DNA from: Synechocystis sp. LKSZ1
Lineage (GTDB): Bacteria; Cyanobacteriota; Cyanobacteriia; Cyanobacteriales; Microcystaceae
Direction: 5' to 3'
Assembly (NCBI RefSeq): GCF_040436315.1
Contig: NZ_AP031572.1
Location: 868,001 to 932,000, forward strand
DNA: 64,000 nt
The notes under the pieces are model-generated. The model saw nothing but the letters and a program-made list of their open reading frames with translations, did not search any database and had not been told where the DNA came from. A program made the translations under genes and the position numbers. Position 1 is the stretch's first letter; each line of letters starts with the position of its first letter. Positions 42,080-50,057 of the stretch are shown here, one piece after another.

Positions 42080-43087
42080 ATGCTAGAAAACCTAATCTAC
42101 TACCCTGGCTTTGAAGTGAACAGTGAAAATTGGTTAAAGTTTGCTCTTCTATATTTAGATAAATTAGTTCCGATAATTCCTAGTTCAGGTGACCAGCATC
42201 TCAATGAGATATATCATAAGCTTATGAACGAGACAGATTTAATTAATCCTCATCGACCTGAAAAGAATGAGGGACACTATGCTACTTTAGATGCGCTTGA
42301 TAATGTTGAGCGCATACTTCAACATCCTGACCGTTATAAGCTTACCTTTGGGAAGAAGGATTTCGTAGATAATTGGAAGCAGAAAGACACTCAAAACTAT
42401 ACTCTTTTTCAAGAAAAATATACTGATTGCTGGGAAAACTTTTGCTTGCAAAATAAGTTAGGGCATAGGGATAACCATGGTATAGTTGTTCATCGTGATC
42501 TAGCACTTATTTATATGACGATTTTATCTCAAGCAATTTCTGACAAAAGAGGGATTTCTCCCATAACTGATCACGATTCAATGGATCGATTTTCCATTTT
42601 TACACGCTTTCAATCTCCTCATGAAGCTGAAATCATTCAAACTGCTCAAGGGGTAATTGAATTGGCACTCCCAGTTGATCTAAGTGAGATTAGCTTTCAA
42701 GCAATTATTCAACACCGCAATGGTGAGGATTTTCGCAAAATGCAGAAAGCATTTCATCAAGAACTAGAGGCATTTATTAAAAGTTCAGAAAATAAAGCAG
42801 AGTCAAATTTTCGCCCTTCTCTTGGAAATATTTGGGTCGATTTTAGAGATGAAATTCTTAAGCTTGGTGCTGGATCCGTATACTTTGGATTAGGTGTTTG
42901 GCTGCTGCTCGATTCGCAAAATGCTACAGTTTTACAAGATATAAGGCAGAGTGCAGCAGGTCTTACTCTTGCTGTTGGCTCTACAATAGCTATTAAAAGT
43001 ACTTGGAAAAACATAAAAAGTAAGCGGTTTACAAGAAAGTTTTTATCTAATCTAAAAAAGCTTCAACCATTTAACCCACATGAGTAA
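42080..43087 (+). CDS. DUF6236-like protein with C-terminal membrane segment
   Basis: 335 residues. The opening MLENLIYYPGFEVNSENWLKFALLYLDKLVPIIP fits the DUF6236 family, whose members begin with Y-Y-P...W-L-K...L-Y-x-D-K. The body is helical and acidic; residues about 270-315 hold two hydrophobic helices (LGAGSVYFGLGVWLLL and AAGLTLAVGSTIAI), then a very basic tail. DUF6236 genes are scattered in accessory regions without a proven function. Only gene of its cassette. Confidence 0.6.
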   Translation: MLENLIYYPGFEVNSENWLKFALLYLDKLVPIIPSSGDQHLNEIYHKLMNETDLINPHRPEKNEGHYATLDALDNVERILQHPDRYKLTFGKKDFVDNWKQKDTQNYTLFQEKYTDCWENFCLQNKLGHRDNHGIVVHRDLALIYMTILSQAISDKRGISPITDHDSMDRFSIFTRFQSPHEAEIIQTAQGVIELALPVDLSEISFQAIIQHRNGEDFRKMQKAFHQELEAFIKSSENKAESNFRPSLGNIWVDFRDEILKLGAGSVYFGLGVWLLLDSQNATVLQDIRQSAAGLTLAVGSTIAIKSTWKNIKSKRFTRKFLSNLKKLQPFNPHE

Positions 43088-43105
43088 ATGCTGTATTCAA
43101 GTCAT

Positions 43106-43193
43106 GCCTAACAACGCCCATGCACACAGGCCGTCAAGAGTCGCTCAGTGTTGTGCAGAGGTTATCTGCGGCGGGTGATGGGCAACCTTAGGC
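43106..43193 (+). repeat. attC site of the DUF6236 cassette
   Basis: GCCTAAC (43106-43112), AACGCCCATGCAC, centre, GGTGATGGGCAAC, CTTAGGC (43187-43193; expected GTTAGGC, so the cut-site G is mutated). The outer 16 bases at each end pair except for the central bases. Nineteen bases after the stop. The changed G may have disabled the site. Confidence 0.65.
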
Positions 43194-43667
43194 GGCCTGC
43201 TATCAATCGCATAGAGTGTATTTCTTGGATCTAATATTTACGTTGATCAAACTTGCTGTATGTACACCGATGGAGAATGTTTTTGTGATGGTGAGAATTG
43301 GTCTATTTGTACGATTCACCCTCTTTCTGAGATGTTTCGTAAGGCGGCACAAGACTCGGAAAACTTGGTGTGGGTGCATCCCAGTTAAGGTAGTACACAC
43401 AGGCTAGGGGGAGAAAGAAGGTTGAAGTAGGCGCATCGAAAGCGTCAGACTAGGCTGAGTAGATATGCACTATGCCAAGTGGGATGCACCCCTTGGTGTG
43501 GCATTTTATGGAACGTTCGGCAGCTGGATGCACAGTAAGATATAAGCAGTGAGCGTAGGCTTAGTGGAGTATTACAGAATCTAGTGATAATTGAGTAACT
43601 ATAAATAATTTGAAAATATAATGAACCGGTTATTCAGCAATCCTAAAAAACGTTAAGGGCGATCATC
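43194..43667. other. Gene-free stretch with a decayed cassette and a short repeat
   Basis: No convincing gene (short frames on both strands lack ribosome binding sites). GTTCGGC at 43515-43521, preceded by GGCATTTTATGGAAC, resembles the right half of the PIN-cassette attC, and ATGCACTATGCC at 43466-43477 its left half, so a degenerate third attC probably ends here. At 43622-43657 the DNA GGTTATTCAGCAATCCTAAA resembles 40921-40950 near the end of the excisionase-like fragment. Confidence 0.4.
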
Positions 43668-43907
43668 ATGCAAGAATTAAGCAATTTCGATTCCTGGTTT
43701 CAGCTTATGAAGGAAAACTCCCATACCCCAAGCGGTCTAGTAGATACTGCGGTGTTTGTCAACGATACGCTTAGCCTGGCAAAACGAATCTATGACGACT
43801 TAGAGCTTACAATCGAATACCATAGTGGACACGACTTATTAGCTATAGCCTTTCTATTTATTGTGAATATTGATACAGCTTATGACGGGAAACTCCTTTT
43901 TCGATGA
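43668..43907 (+). CDS. Small protein overlapping tcmP, unknown
   Basis: 79 residues, MQELSNFDSWFQLMKENSHT then PSGLVDTAVFVNDTLSLAKR, mostly helical, ending in the first codons of the TcmP gene (23-bp overlap with the ATG at 43885). The overlap suggests coupling, so it may be a genuine third gene of the TcmP locus. It could also be the N-terminal remnant of a larger protein. No family recognised. Confidence 0.45.
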   Translation: MQELSNFDSWFQLMKENSHTPSGLVDTAVFVNDTLSLAKRIYDDLELTIEYHSGHDLLAIAFLFIVNIDTAYDGKLLFR

Positions 43908-45009
43908 ACAAAAAGAGCAGTCTTTGATCAAAGCCAGGATTGTTGAGAAGTATTTCTGGGCTTGGGCAAAAGTCATTATTTCAACCCTAAAGAAAAAACC
44001 TGTTTCAGAGCAAAGAATTGCGTATATTGACTTTTTTGCTGGGCCAGGACGATATAAAGATGGCTCACAATCAACACCAATAAAAGTTCTGGAAGCCGCT
44101 ATCTCAGATCCAGATATGCCAAATATGTTGGTATCAATTTTTAACGATGCCGATGCTGAAAATGTTAATTCTCTTCAACAAGCTATAGATTCAATTCGAG
44201 GCATAGAAACACTAAAGTATCCTCCTCAAATACTCAATCATGAAATTGGAAATAACATAGTTCAAACCTTCCAGGAGCGCAAATTAGTTCCTACCTTATT
44301 TTTTGTTGACCCCTGGGGATACAAAGGATTATCACTTCAACTTATTAATTCAGTCGTTAAAGATTGGGGCTGTGATTGTATCTTTTTCTTCAATTACAAC
44401 CGTATTAATATGGGCTTGAGCAATGATGCTGTTAAAGAGCATATGAACGCACTGTTTGGGCAAATACGAGCAGATCAAGTCCGCGAACAGTTGAAAGCAC
44501 TTAGCCCACAAGAGCGTGAGTTAACCGTTGTAGAAGCTATTTGCGAAGCCCTAAAAGCAATGGGTGGTCAGTACGTTCTACCATTCCGATTTAGACATGA
44601 AATTGGAAATCGCACTAGTCATCACCTCATCTTCGTTAGCAAGCATGTCAAAGGATATGAAATCATGAAAGAAATAATGGCTAAAGAGAGTTCTGAGCAG
44701 ACGCAGGGTGTGCCGTCTTTTGAGTATAACCCTGCAACTCTTCAACAACCGCTACTCTTCGAGCTTACTCGTCCTCTTGATGAACTGGAGGCTATGTTGC
44801 TGGATACGTTTTCAGGTAGAACTATGACAATGAAGGAGATTTATGACCAGCATCATGTTGGAAAACCGTACATTAGCAAAAATTACAAAACTGCTCTTGG
44901 TAATCTTGAAGCTCAAGGAAGAATTGCAGTGCATTTACCTGCTGGTAAAAAACGGCGGAAAGGAACGTTCGCAGATGATTTAAGGGTTACGTTTCCAGTT
45001 AAGCAGTAA
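43885..45009 (+). CDS. tcmP: Three-Cys-motif partner protein TcmP
   Basis: About 374 residues from MTGNSFFDEQKEQSLIKARI (an alternative ATG lies 15 bases upstream). The family pattern is clear: KARIVEKYFWAWAKVII, IAYIDFFAGPGRYKDGSQST (a methyltransferase-like nucleotide loop), FFVDPWGYKGLSLQLI, FFFNYNRINMG, and a C-terminal winged-helix-like part (MTMKEIYDQHHVGKPYISKN). TcmP proteins are defined by their co-occurrence with the three-Cys-motif Gp37/Gp68 protein, which is here convergent and overlapping by 11 bases. Biochemistry unknown. Confidence 0.8.
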   Translation, partial: TGNSFFDEQKEQSLIKARIVEKYFWAWAKVIISTLKKKPVSEQRIAYIDFFAGPGRYKDGSQSTPIKVLEAAISDPDMPNMLVSIFNDADAENVNSLQQAIDSIRGIETLKYPPQILNHEIGNNIVQTFQERKLVPTLFFVDPWGYKGLSLQLINSVVKDWGCDCIFFFNYNRINMGLSNDAVKEHMNALFGQIRADQVREQLKALSPQERELTVVEAICEALKAMGGQYVLPFRFRHEIGNRTSHHLIFVSKHVKGYEIMKEIMAKESSEQTQGVPSFEYNPATLQQPLLFELTRPLDELEAMLLDTFSGRTMTMKEIYDQHHVGKPYISKNYKTALGNLEAQGRIAVHLPAGKKRRKGTFADDLRVTFPVKQ

Positions 45010-45781
45010 GTTCTAATTTTCCTGAACGTCTCGCCGATTTAAGTGGGACAGTTCCCCATTTTTGAATATGCTGATTCCATGCATCGGGCATCTCATCCCA
45101 AATTTCATTATCAAGTAACCTACCTCCCGCTTTTGGTGTTCTTCCTCCAACTTGTTTAAAGAAAAATGCCACTCCTGCATTTTGGCACTGATCGCGGATG
45201 TCTTCTGCCCACTTAAGTTGCATTGATCGATGTTTTTGACCAGATTCCCCACCTACAATAACCCAATCAATACCAGTTAAATTTAGCTCTAGTGCTCCTA
45301 AAAGTGGTTCGCATGAGATAAAGCGCACTGAAACAGGAACCCTACGAAGATATTCAAGACGTTCAACATAGTTCTGATTCTCAACTGATACACCAAGCCA
45401 CACATTCTGTGGAAACTCCAACTTAGATTTCAACTCATCTAAACGCTCATGCCGCTTTGTGAGAATTTGATATATGTGCCAAGGTGTTCGATCGATGACA
45501 GAAAAAACTTGTCTAATAAATTCCAGGGGAACATCTTTGTGAAAAAGATCGCTCATTGAGTTAACAAAAATGCGACTAGGAGTGCGCCAACGTAATGGTT
45601 CTTTCAATCTCTCTGGATGCAACGTCAAAGTAAACCCATTAGGAAAGTTCTTAGGAAAACGCTGGGTAAGAGCTTCCGCATAACAATGAAGACAACCTGG
45701 GCTAACCTTGTCACAGCCAGTTGTCGGGTTCCAAGTCTTATCAGTCCACTCAATACCAGTATGTGTGCTGGACATATTCAA
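44999..45781 (-). CDS. Gp37/Gp68 family three-Cys-motif protein (DUF5131)
   Basis: About 260 residues. Near the N terminus is IEWTDKTWNPTTGCDKVSPG followed by CLHCYAE: Cys23, Cys30 and Cys33 in a C-x6-C-x2-C arrangement like a 4Fe-4S radical-SAM centre, which gives the family its name. Downstream: RIFVNSMSDLFHKDVP, WLGVSVENQNYVERL, FISCEPLLGAL, DWVIVGGESG and FFKQVGG, all standard for PF07505. It pairs with TcmP on the opposite strand. Found in phages and mobile elements; a nucleic-acid or metabolite modification role is suspected but unproven. Confidence 0.85.
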   Translation of the reverse strand: MNMSSTHTGIEWTDKTWNPTTGCDKVSPGCLHCYAEALTQRFPKNFPNGFTLTLHPERLKEPLRWRTPSRIFVNSMSDLFHKDVPLEFIRQVFSVIDRTPWHIYQILTKRHERLDELKSKLEFPQNVWLGVSVENQNYVERLEYLRRVPVSVRFISCEPLLGALELNLTGIDWVIVGGESGQKHRSMQLKWAEDIRDQCQNAGVAFFFKQVGGRTPKAGGRLLDNEIWDEMPDAWNQHIQKWGTVPLKSARRSGKLELTA

Positions 45782-46099
45782 CTCCGCAAGCTACATCTAT
45801 GGCAGATGCTACCTGCCTGGAATTTAAGATTTTTTCTATAAAATAGCATTTTTGTGCGTATACTTGTCGCGGAATCTCATCTTGCATATTACACGACGGC
45901 AAGTAAAGTGTATTTCTTATAAGATAATACGATTCTCAACAAAATCAGCAGTTGCTTACAGCATCTCAGTTGCTACTTATCAAAATAAGTGGCAATCGCC
46001 CCACAAACGATCTCTAACAGAATCTCACGCTCTCAAAATAGAAGGCTAACCAAGAGGCCAGCGGCCGTCTAACCCCCCTAACCTGTTCGCCTAGTGAGC
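45782..46099. other. Gene-free spacer between the Gp37/68 gene and integrase
   Basis: AT-rich near 45820-45960 (probably the leftward promoter for the Gp37/Gp68 gene), then GC-richer toward the integrase stop. Short frames only, without ribosome binding sites. A GTCTAAC at 46067-46073 has no partner box at attC distance. I see no gene or RNA here. Confidence 0.4.
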
Positions 46100-47221
46100 C
46101 TAACTGGGCCTGAACTCCCGGTTTCCCCCCAGGTATCGGCGGTAGATTGTCACTGACCGATTCCCGCAGTATTTAGCCACGTCGCTAGGGTTTTGCCCCG
46201 CTAGAATCTGCTCTGTGATAAAGCTGTGCCTCGTCTGCTTCGGATTCCTGTATTCAATCTCTGGCAGGCTTTCCAACACGGCCCGCCAGGCCCGATTGGC
46301 GAAATTGTGCCAGTCAATGCGGCCCCCTTCCGGGGCCAGGAAAATAATCTCTGACTGCCTGGGCAAGCCTTCTAGGACTGCCTGGGCTTTCTCGCTAAGA
46401 GTGATCGTCCGTTGCTTCTGGTTTTTTAGTCCTGCCTTCATTGTTCCCTCCGCATAGGAACGCCTAAAAGTGAGCTTCCCCCCGCGAACATCCCGCCACT
46501 CCAGCCCTAGGGCCTCCGAGGGCCGGCATCCCGTGAAAAACAGGAACGCCACCAGGGGCGCGTAGTGGCGATAATACCGATTCGCTTCAAAGGCGCTGAT
46601 GATCCGGTCACGTTCCTGCGTTGTGAAGGGGTTTATCTCCGCATCATCATCGGTCACGGTCTTAATCCGTCGCACGGCCCCAGCAAAGGGGTTTAGCTCA
46701 ATCATTCCCGACTCTACGGCCCAGTCACAGCACGCGCTCAACTGGGTCAAAATCTTTTTGGCCTGATGCGGTGGTTTATTGGCCACGATCCAATCTCTGA
46801 TGGCCACGGCCTCCGCTAATTTGGTCGTCGGCAATGACCCCAGGAAATTCATCCGCCGTCCAAAGTCAATCATTAAAGTTGTCGGGGCCAACTGGGGGCG
46901 CTTAAATTCTCGGTACTTATCCCAAAGCTCTCGGATATCTTGCTGGCTTTGCTTGGCCCTTAGTTCCTTGAGCCGCTCCTGGCTGGCATCTAGCCCGCTC
47001 TGAATCACCTTCAAATTCCCCCCATATTTCGCCAACGTCGGGTCAAAGTTCCCCGTCCTTACATCCCCCATGATGGTCAGGGCCACGGCCTGGGCCGCCT
47101 TGAAGTCGTCGGGGTCATCGTAGCGGCCGCCGGGAACCGGGTTAAACGAGTAGCGCTGGCCCTTGACCGAGAAGCGAAGCCTAAGTAGTCCATTGTTATT
47201 GATTGGAGTGATTTCGCGCAT
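46100..47221 (-). CDS. int: Tyrosine recombinase, integrase of the element
   Basis: 373 residues. N-terminal arm-binding region 1-70, core-binding domain about 95-185 (WDKYREFKRPQLAPTTLMID), catalytic domain from about 198: Arg233 in FFTGCRPSEALGLEW, the K-x-x-R/H box NPKQTRHSFITEQI (Arg331, His332), and the nucleophile Tyr360 or Tyr363 in VTIYRRYLG. It sits about 130 bp inside the right attachment repeat, with arm-type repeats in the gap. The 3' 150 bases are duplicated at 40628-40780. It catalyses insertion into and excision from tRNA-Phe. Confidence 0.92.
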   Translation of the reverse strand: MREITPINNNGLLRLRFSVKGQRYSFNPVPGGRYDDPDDFKAAQAVALTIMGDVRTGNFDPTLAKYGGNLKVIQSGLDASQERLKELRAKQSQQDIRELWDKYREFKRPQLAPTTLMIDFGRRMNFLGSLPTTKLAEAVAIRDWIVANKPPHQAKKILTQLSACCDWAVESGMIELNPFAGAVRRIKTVTDDDAEINPFTTQERDRIISAFEANRYYRHYAPLVAFLFFTGCRPSEALGLEWRDVRGGKLTFRRSYAEGTMKAGLKNQKQRTITLSEKAQAVLEGLPRQSEIIFLAPEGGRIDWHNFANRAWRAVLESLPEIEYRNPKQTRHSFITEQILAGQNPSDVAKYCGNRSVTIYRRYLGGNREFRPS

Positions 47222-47263
47222 GGTTTAGGTCGTTGTGTCCACTGCTCTATGCTAGGGGAAAAC

Positions 47264-47281
47264 TGACCTAAAACTGACCTA
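47264..47281 (+). repeat. Arm-type repeats TGACCTA, right end
   Basis: Two copies (47264 and 47275) within TGACCTAAAACTGACCTAAA, identical to the left-end double repeat at 22763-22783 over at least 7+7 motif bases and the same 11-bp spacing. They lie between the integrase start and the attR core. Confidence 0.6.
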
Positions 47282-47354
47282 AAAATAACCCTCAAATTCT
47301 GGCCTACGCGCAAAGCCTTATAAATCAAGCCTTTTATAAAAGTAGGCACGAGTC

Positions 47355-47419
47355 CTGAAAATCCTCGTGTCGGCGGTTCAAGTCCGCCTCCTGGCATACT
47401 CAAACACTAGACGTAGTAA
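47355..47419 (+). repeat. attR: right attachment repeat (partial tRNA-Phe)
   Basis: 43 bases identical to the tRNA-Phe 3' part (22639-22681), then four mismatches and 18 more identical bases. Only the anticodon-to-acceptor part is present, so this copy is not a functional tRNA. Confidence 0.9.
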
Positions 47420-47868
47420 GGCTTTCGGCATCCATACTTATGGTGGTCACAGACAAAGTGGTTTAGTGGTCTAAAAGTGGCTTAAACTTGACATCCTTAT
47501 GATTTAGATGATAAAGGGATTGCTCTAAATTTCCTGTGCCCTTAATCTGGGTCGTCCCTTTCCCAATACGGTTAGATCGAGCATTCCAAGTGTCGTAGTC
47601 CCTTTAACTTCCTCGTCAATTTAGCCTCAGGTCTGATTGTCTACACCTAACACCTTGACAAGCCCTCGTTAGGCATTACAGACTATGAACTTCCAGCCTT
47701 GCCATAAGCTACTTTTTAGCTGTCGAACTCAGGTCTGGTTAAGCCCCATAATGACGAAGATTCAGGCTAGGGTTTTCGTCAACGGCTTACTACTCCCCCC
47801 GAGCGCAAAACTGCTATAGTTAAGCTGACAAAAATCAAGCTAACCGCTAACGATCAAGGTTCTGAACG
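47420..47868. other. Intergenic region right of the element
   Basis: No gene seen. 47456-47490 holds GTGGTTTAGTGGTCTAAAAG followed by TGGCTTAAACTTGACATCC, three imperfect copies of a T-G-G-Y-T-(T)AAA motif that look like arm sites of another integrase, outside the current element. A -10-like TATAGT at about 47814-47819 is placed for the GT9 gene. Confidence 0.4.
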
Positions 47869-48831
47869 ATGCGCATCCTAGCACTTGTCCCTGGGGGAAT
47901 TGGCGAGCAACTCCTCTTCTTTCCCACTCTCGCCAGTCTAAAGGCCCAGTACCCTCATGCAGCCATTGATGTCATTGTTGAACCCCGTGCCAAGTCTGCC
48001 TATCGAGTCTGTGCCCACGTGAATGAAGTTCTGGTCTTTGATTTCAAGGATCGTAATGGTTTAGCTGATTATCTCAATTTACTCGGCATTATTCGAGACC
48101 GCGAGTATGAAGTGGCCCTGAACCTAAGTCGGCAGTGGCAACTCAATCTTTTACTCTGGCTCAATGGCATTCCCTTGCGGGTTGGCTATCAAGGTGAAGG
48201 GGCCTTGTTTTTGTCCCAGGCTATTCCTCTCCAAACTGACCAATACGCCGCCGTTACTTACCATGACTTGATTCAGGGGTTTGGCATCCAGTCCTCCTGT
48301 CCTCCCCTAACGATTAATGTGCCGAAGGAAGACATCCAGTGGGCTGAGGCGGAACAAAAACGTCTAGGTCTCTCAGAAAGTGGTTATGTTTTAATCCATG
48401 GTGGAGCGAGTCGTCTGGCCCGGTTAATGGGGGCCGATAACCTGTATCCCGTGGCCCAATGGCATACGGTCATTGACGATATTCAACGTAAACAACCCAA
48501 CCTATCCCTCGTCCTGCTACAAGGGCCTGAGGATGAAGACTGGATTGCGGCCATGCGCCGAAATCATCCCCAATTAAGGACGACCCAGCCCAGTGACATC
48601 GGTAAATTAGCGGCGATGATAGCCGGGGCCAATTTAATGTTGTGTCCCGATAGTGCGCCCCTCCATCTCTCCGTCGCCGTTGGCACCTATACCATCGCCC
48701 TGTTTGGCCCGACCCAAGCGGCTCAACTCATTCCCCCTCATCAAGAACGTTGTCTCGGTCTGCAATCCAAAACCAACAAAATTGCCGACATCCTACCGGC
48801 GGAAATCCTGGCTAAGGTCTGGCGCGGTTAA
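47869..48831 (+). CDS. Glycosyltransferase family 9 (heptosyltransferase-like)
   Basis: 320 residues of the ADP-heptose:LPS heptosyltransferase fold. N-terminal MRILALVPGGIGEQLLFFPT, VALNLSRQWQLNLLLW, IPLRVGYQGEGALFLS; C-terminal donor-binding region DIGKLAAMIAGANLMLCPDS, APLHLSVAVGTYTIALFGPT. The usual D-(T/S)-x-x-x-H motif is present as DSAPLHL. Cyanobacteria often lack heptose in LPS, so the sugar is open. It is convergent with the LpxB-like gene (4-bp overlap). Confidence 0.87.
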   Translation: MRILALVPGGIGEQLLFFPTLASLKAQYPHAAIDVIVEPRAKSAYRVCAHVNEVLVFDFKDRNGLADYLNLLGIIRDREYEVALNLSRQWQLNLLLWLNGIPLRVGYQGEGALFLSQAIPLQTDQYAAVTYHDLIQGFGIQSSCPPLTINVPKEDIQWAEAEQKRLGLSESGYVLIHGGASRLARLMGADNLYPVAQWHTVIDDIQRKQPNLSLVLLQGPEDEDWIAAMRRNHPQLRTTQPSDIGKLAAMIAGANLMLCPDSAPLHLSVAVGTYTIALFGPTQAAQLIPPHQERCLGLQSKTNKIADILPAEILAKVWRG

Positions 48832-50048
48832 CGTTCAGGGGACGTTGACCAAAGTTGCTGGAGGGTTTGGGCAATTCTGTCTGCCGCACCGGGAGGCCCT
48901 AAGCGTCGAGGGCCATTGTGGGCGATGCGTTCTAGCTTGGCTGTATCTTTCAGTAATTGGGCCAGGGTCAGGGCAACCTGTGGCGGTTCCTCCACCAGGG
49001 TGACGGATTCTCCCAGTAGTCGAGTCTGGCGCAGGGCAAACTGACGGTTAAATTGTGGTCCAGTCCCCACAATACTCACCACGGGCTTGCCAAGACCAAC
49101 GAATTGTTCCGTTGCCGTGCCGGCCATGGCGAGGGCAACTTGGGCCTGGTGGAGATAGGCCGCATAATCGTTTTGACTTAAATGTAAAAAAGCCTGATGG
49201 CGCTGAAAAATTTGGGGTTTAATTTCTTGCCACTGATGGACAATCAAGGCCTGGAGAAAAGAAGCGGGATCAAGGGCCGGTGCCAGAGCAGCCAAAACCT
49301 GGATGGGTTGGCCAACGAACAGGGTGAAAATTCCTTCCAGAGCCTGGAGCAGACATTGCCAATTGCGTTCTGCTTCTGGGGAGCGAGAACCGGGGAGTAG
49401 CAAGATACATAACCCTGGCCCTGGTGATGCAGCTAGCCCATCTGTGTTTACCGCTAGGCCATCCATCATCGGATTACCCAGGTCATAGCTCCTCACCCCT
49501 CTAGCTTGAAGGCACTGATGAGTAAGGCTATCCCGAGGAAAAACGGCCCGACAGCGGGGGGATTTCATCAACCCAATTTCCCAGGGATAATAGTCGGCGC
49601 CCAGCCAACACTCCCAGAATTTTGTACTGGGCAACCAGCCTTGTCCATCCTGCAGATAATATTCCGACTTAGCTGTGCCAATAAAAGCGTAATCGACTCC
49701 ACTCAGCCAAGCCAACAACAAAGGGATCAGATCACCCACTGCTAGGATCTGGCCCCCCGACCGTCGCCATTGACGAATGGTGTGCCACTGAGCCAGGGTT
49801 AAGGGAATTAAACCAGCCTGTAGGTCTCGCCACAGTTGCCAACTATCCATATAGATAAAACCACCGGAGGGCAGCGTTTGAGCCGGCCCGATTAAGGAAA
49901 TGTCCTTGGACTGGTAAGTATGGCCGGTTCCTACCAGCGGTAAGGCCTGAATCAAGCTATGGGGACTCAGGGATTGCAAGGCCTCGATGACTTTAACGGC
50001 GATGACATCTTCACCATGGCCATTGCTTAGTACCAGTAGTTTAGCCAT
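48828..50048 (-). CDS. Lipid-A-disaccharide synthase-related protein
   Basis: 406 residues of the LpxB-related family conserved in cyanobacteria and plants. Visible: KLLVLSNGHGEDVIAVKVIE at the start, GGQILAVGDLIPLLLAW, YAFIGTAKSEYY, LGNPMMDGL, LCILLLPGSRSPEAERN, and the donor-site region LAMAGTATEQFVGLGKPVVS. It is a GT-B enzyme whose substrate is not established; true LpxB is a separate gene. The start is ten bases downstream of the ftsI stop. Confidence 0.85.
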   Translation of the reverse strand: MAKLLVLSNGHGEDVIAVKVIEALQSLSPHSLIQALPLVGTGHTYQSKDISLIGPAQTLPSGGFIYMDSWQLWRDLQAGLIPLTLAQWHTIRQWRRSGGQILAVGDLIPLLLAWLSGVDYAFIGTAKSEYYLQDGQGWLPSTKFWECWLGADYYPWEIGLMKSPRCRAVFPRDSLTHQCLQARGVRSYDLGNPMMDGLAVNTDGLAASPGPGLCILLLPGSRSPEAERNWQCLLQALEGIFTLFVGQPIQVLAALAPALDPASFLQALIVHQWQEIKPQIFQRHQAFLHLSQNDYAAYLHQAQVALAMAGTATEQFVGLGKPVVSIVGTGPQFNRQFALRQTRLLGESVTLVEEPPQVALTLAQLLKDTAKLERIAHNGPRRLGPPGAADRIAQTLQQLWSTSPER

Positions 50049-50057
50049 ACCTAGGCC

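Larger units (their letters stand above)
41086..43187 (+). mobile_element. Two integron-type cassettes inside the element
   Basis: First cassette 41086-42038 (PIN gene): it opens at G^TTAGAT (41085-41091) and its attC R'' is ATCTAAC, the exact reverse complement. Second cassette 42039-43187 (DUF6236-like gene): it opens at G^TTCGGC and its attC R'' is GCCTAAC (one mismatch to the complement). No attC lies upstream of 41085, so the first insertion looks like a secondary-site event. Same attC style (R''-...-ATGCACYGG) as the array at 1.2-4.5 kb. The DNA is AT-richer than the rest of the element. Confidence 0.65.

Noticed and set aside
41090-43087. PIN plus DUF6236 as a toxin-antitoxin pair
   Set aside because: They lie in separate cassettes with an attC between them, both are long, and neither resembles an antitoxin.
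43203-43407. Open frames on both strands after the DUF6236 attC
   Set aside because: No ribosome binding site, no recognisable family, mutually overlapping frames, and they lie in decayed cassette DNA.
47644-47676. ACCTAAC ... GTTAGGC looks like an attC pair near 47.65 kb
   Set aside because: The boxes are only about 33 bp apart with no inner arm pairing, too short for any attC; no cassette border matches it.
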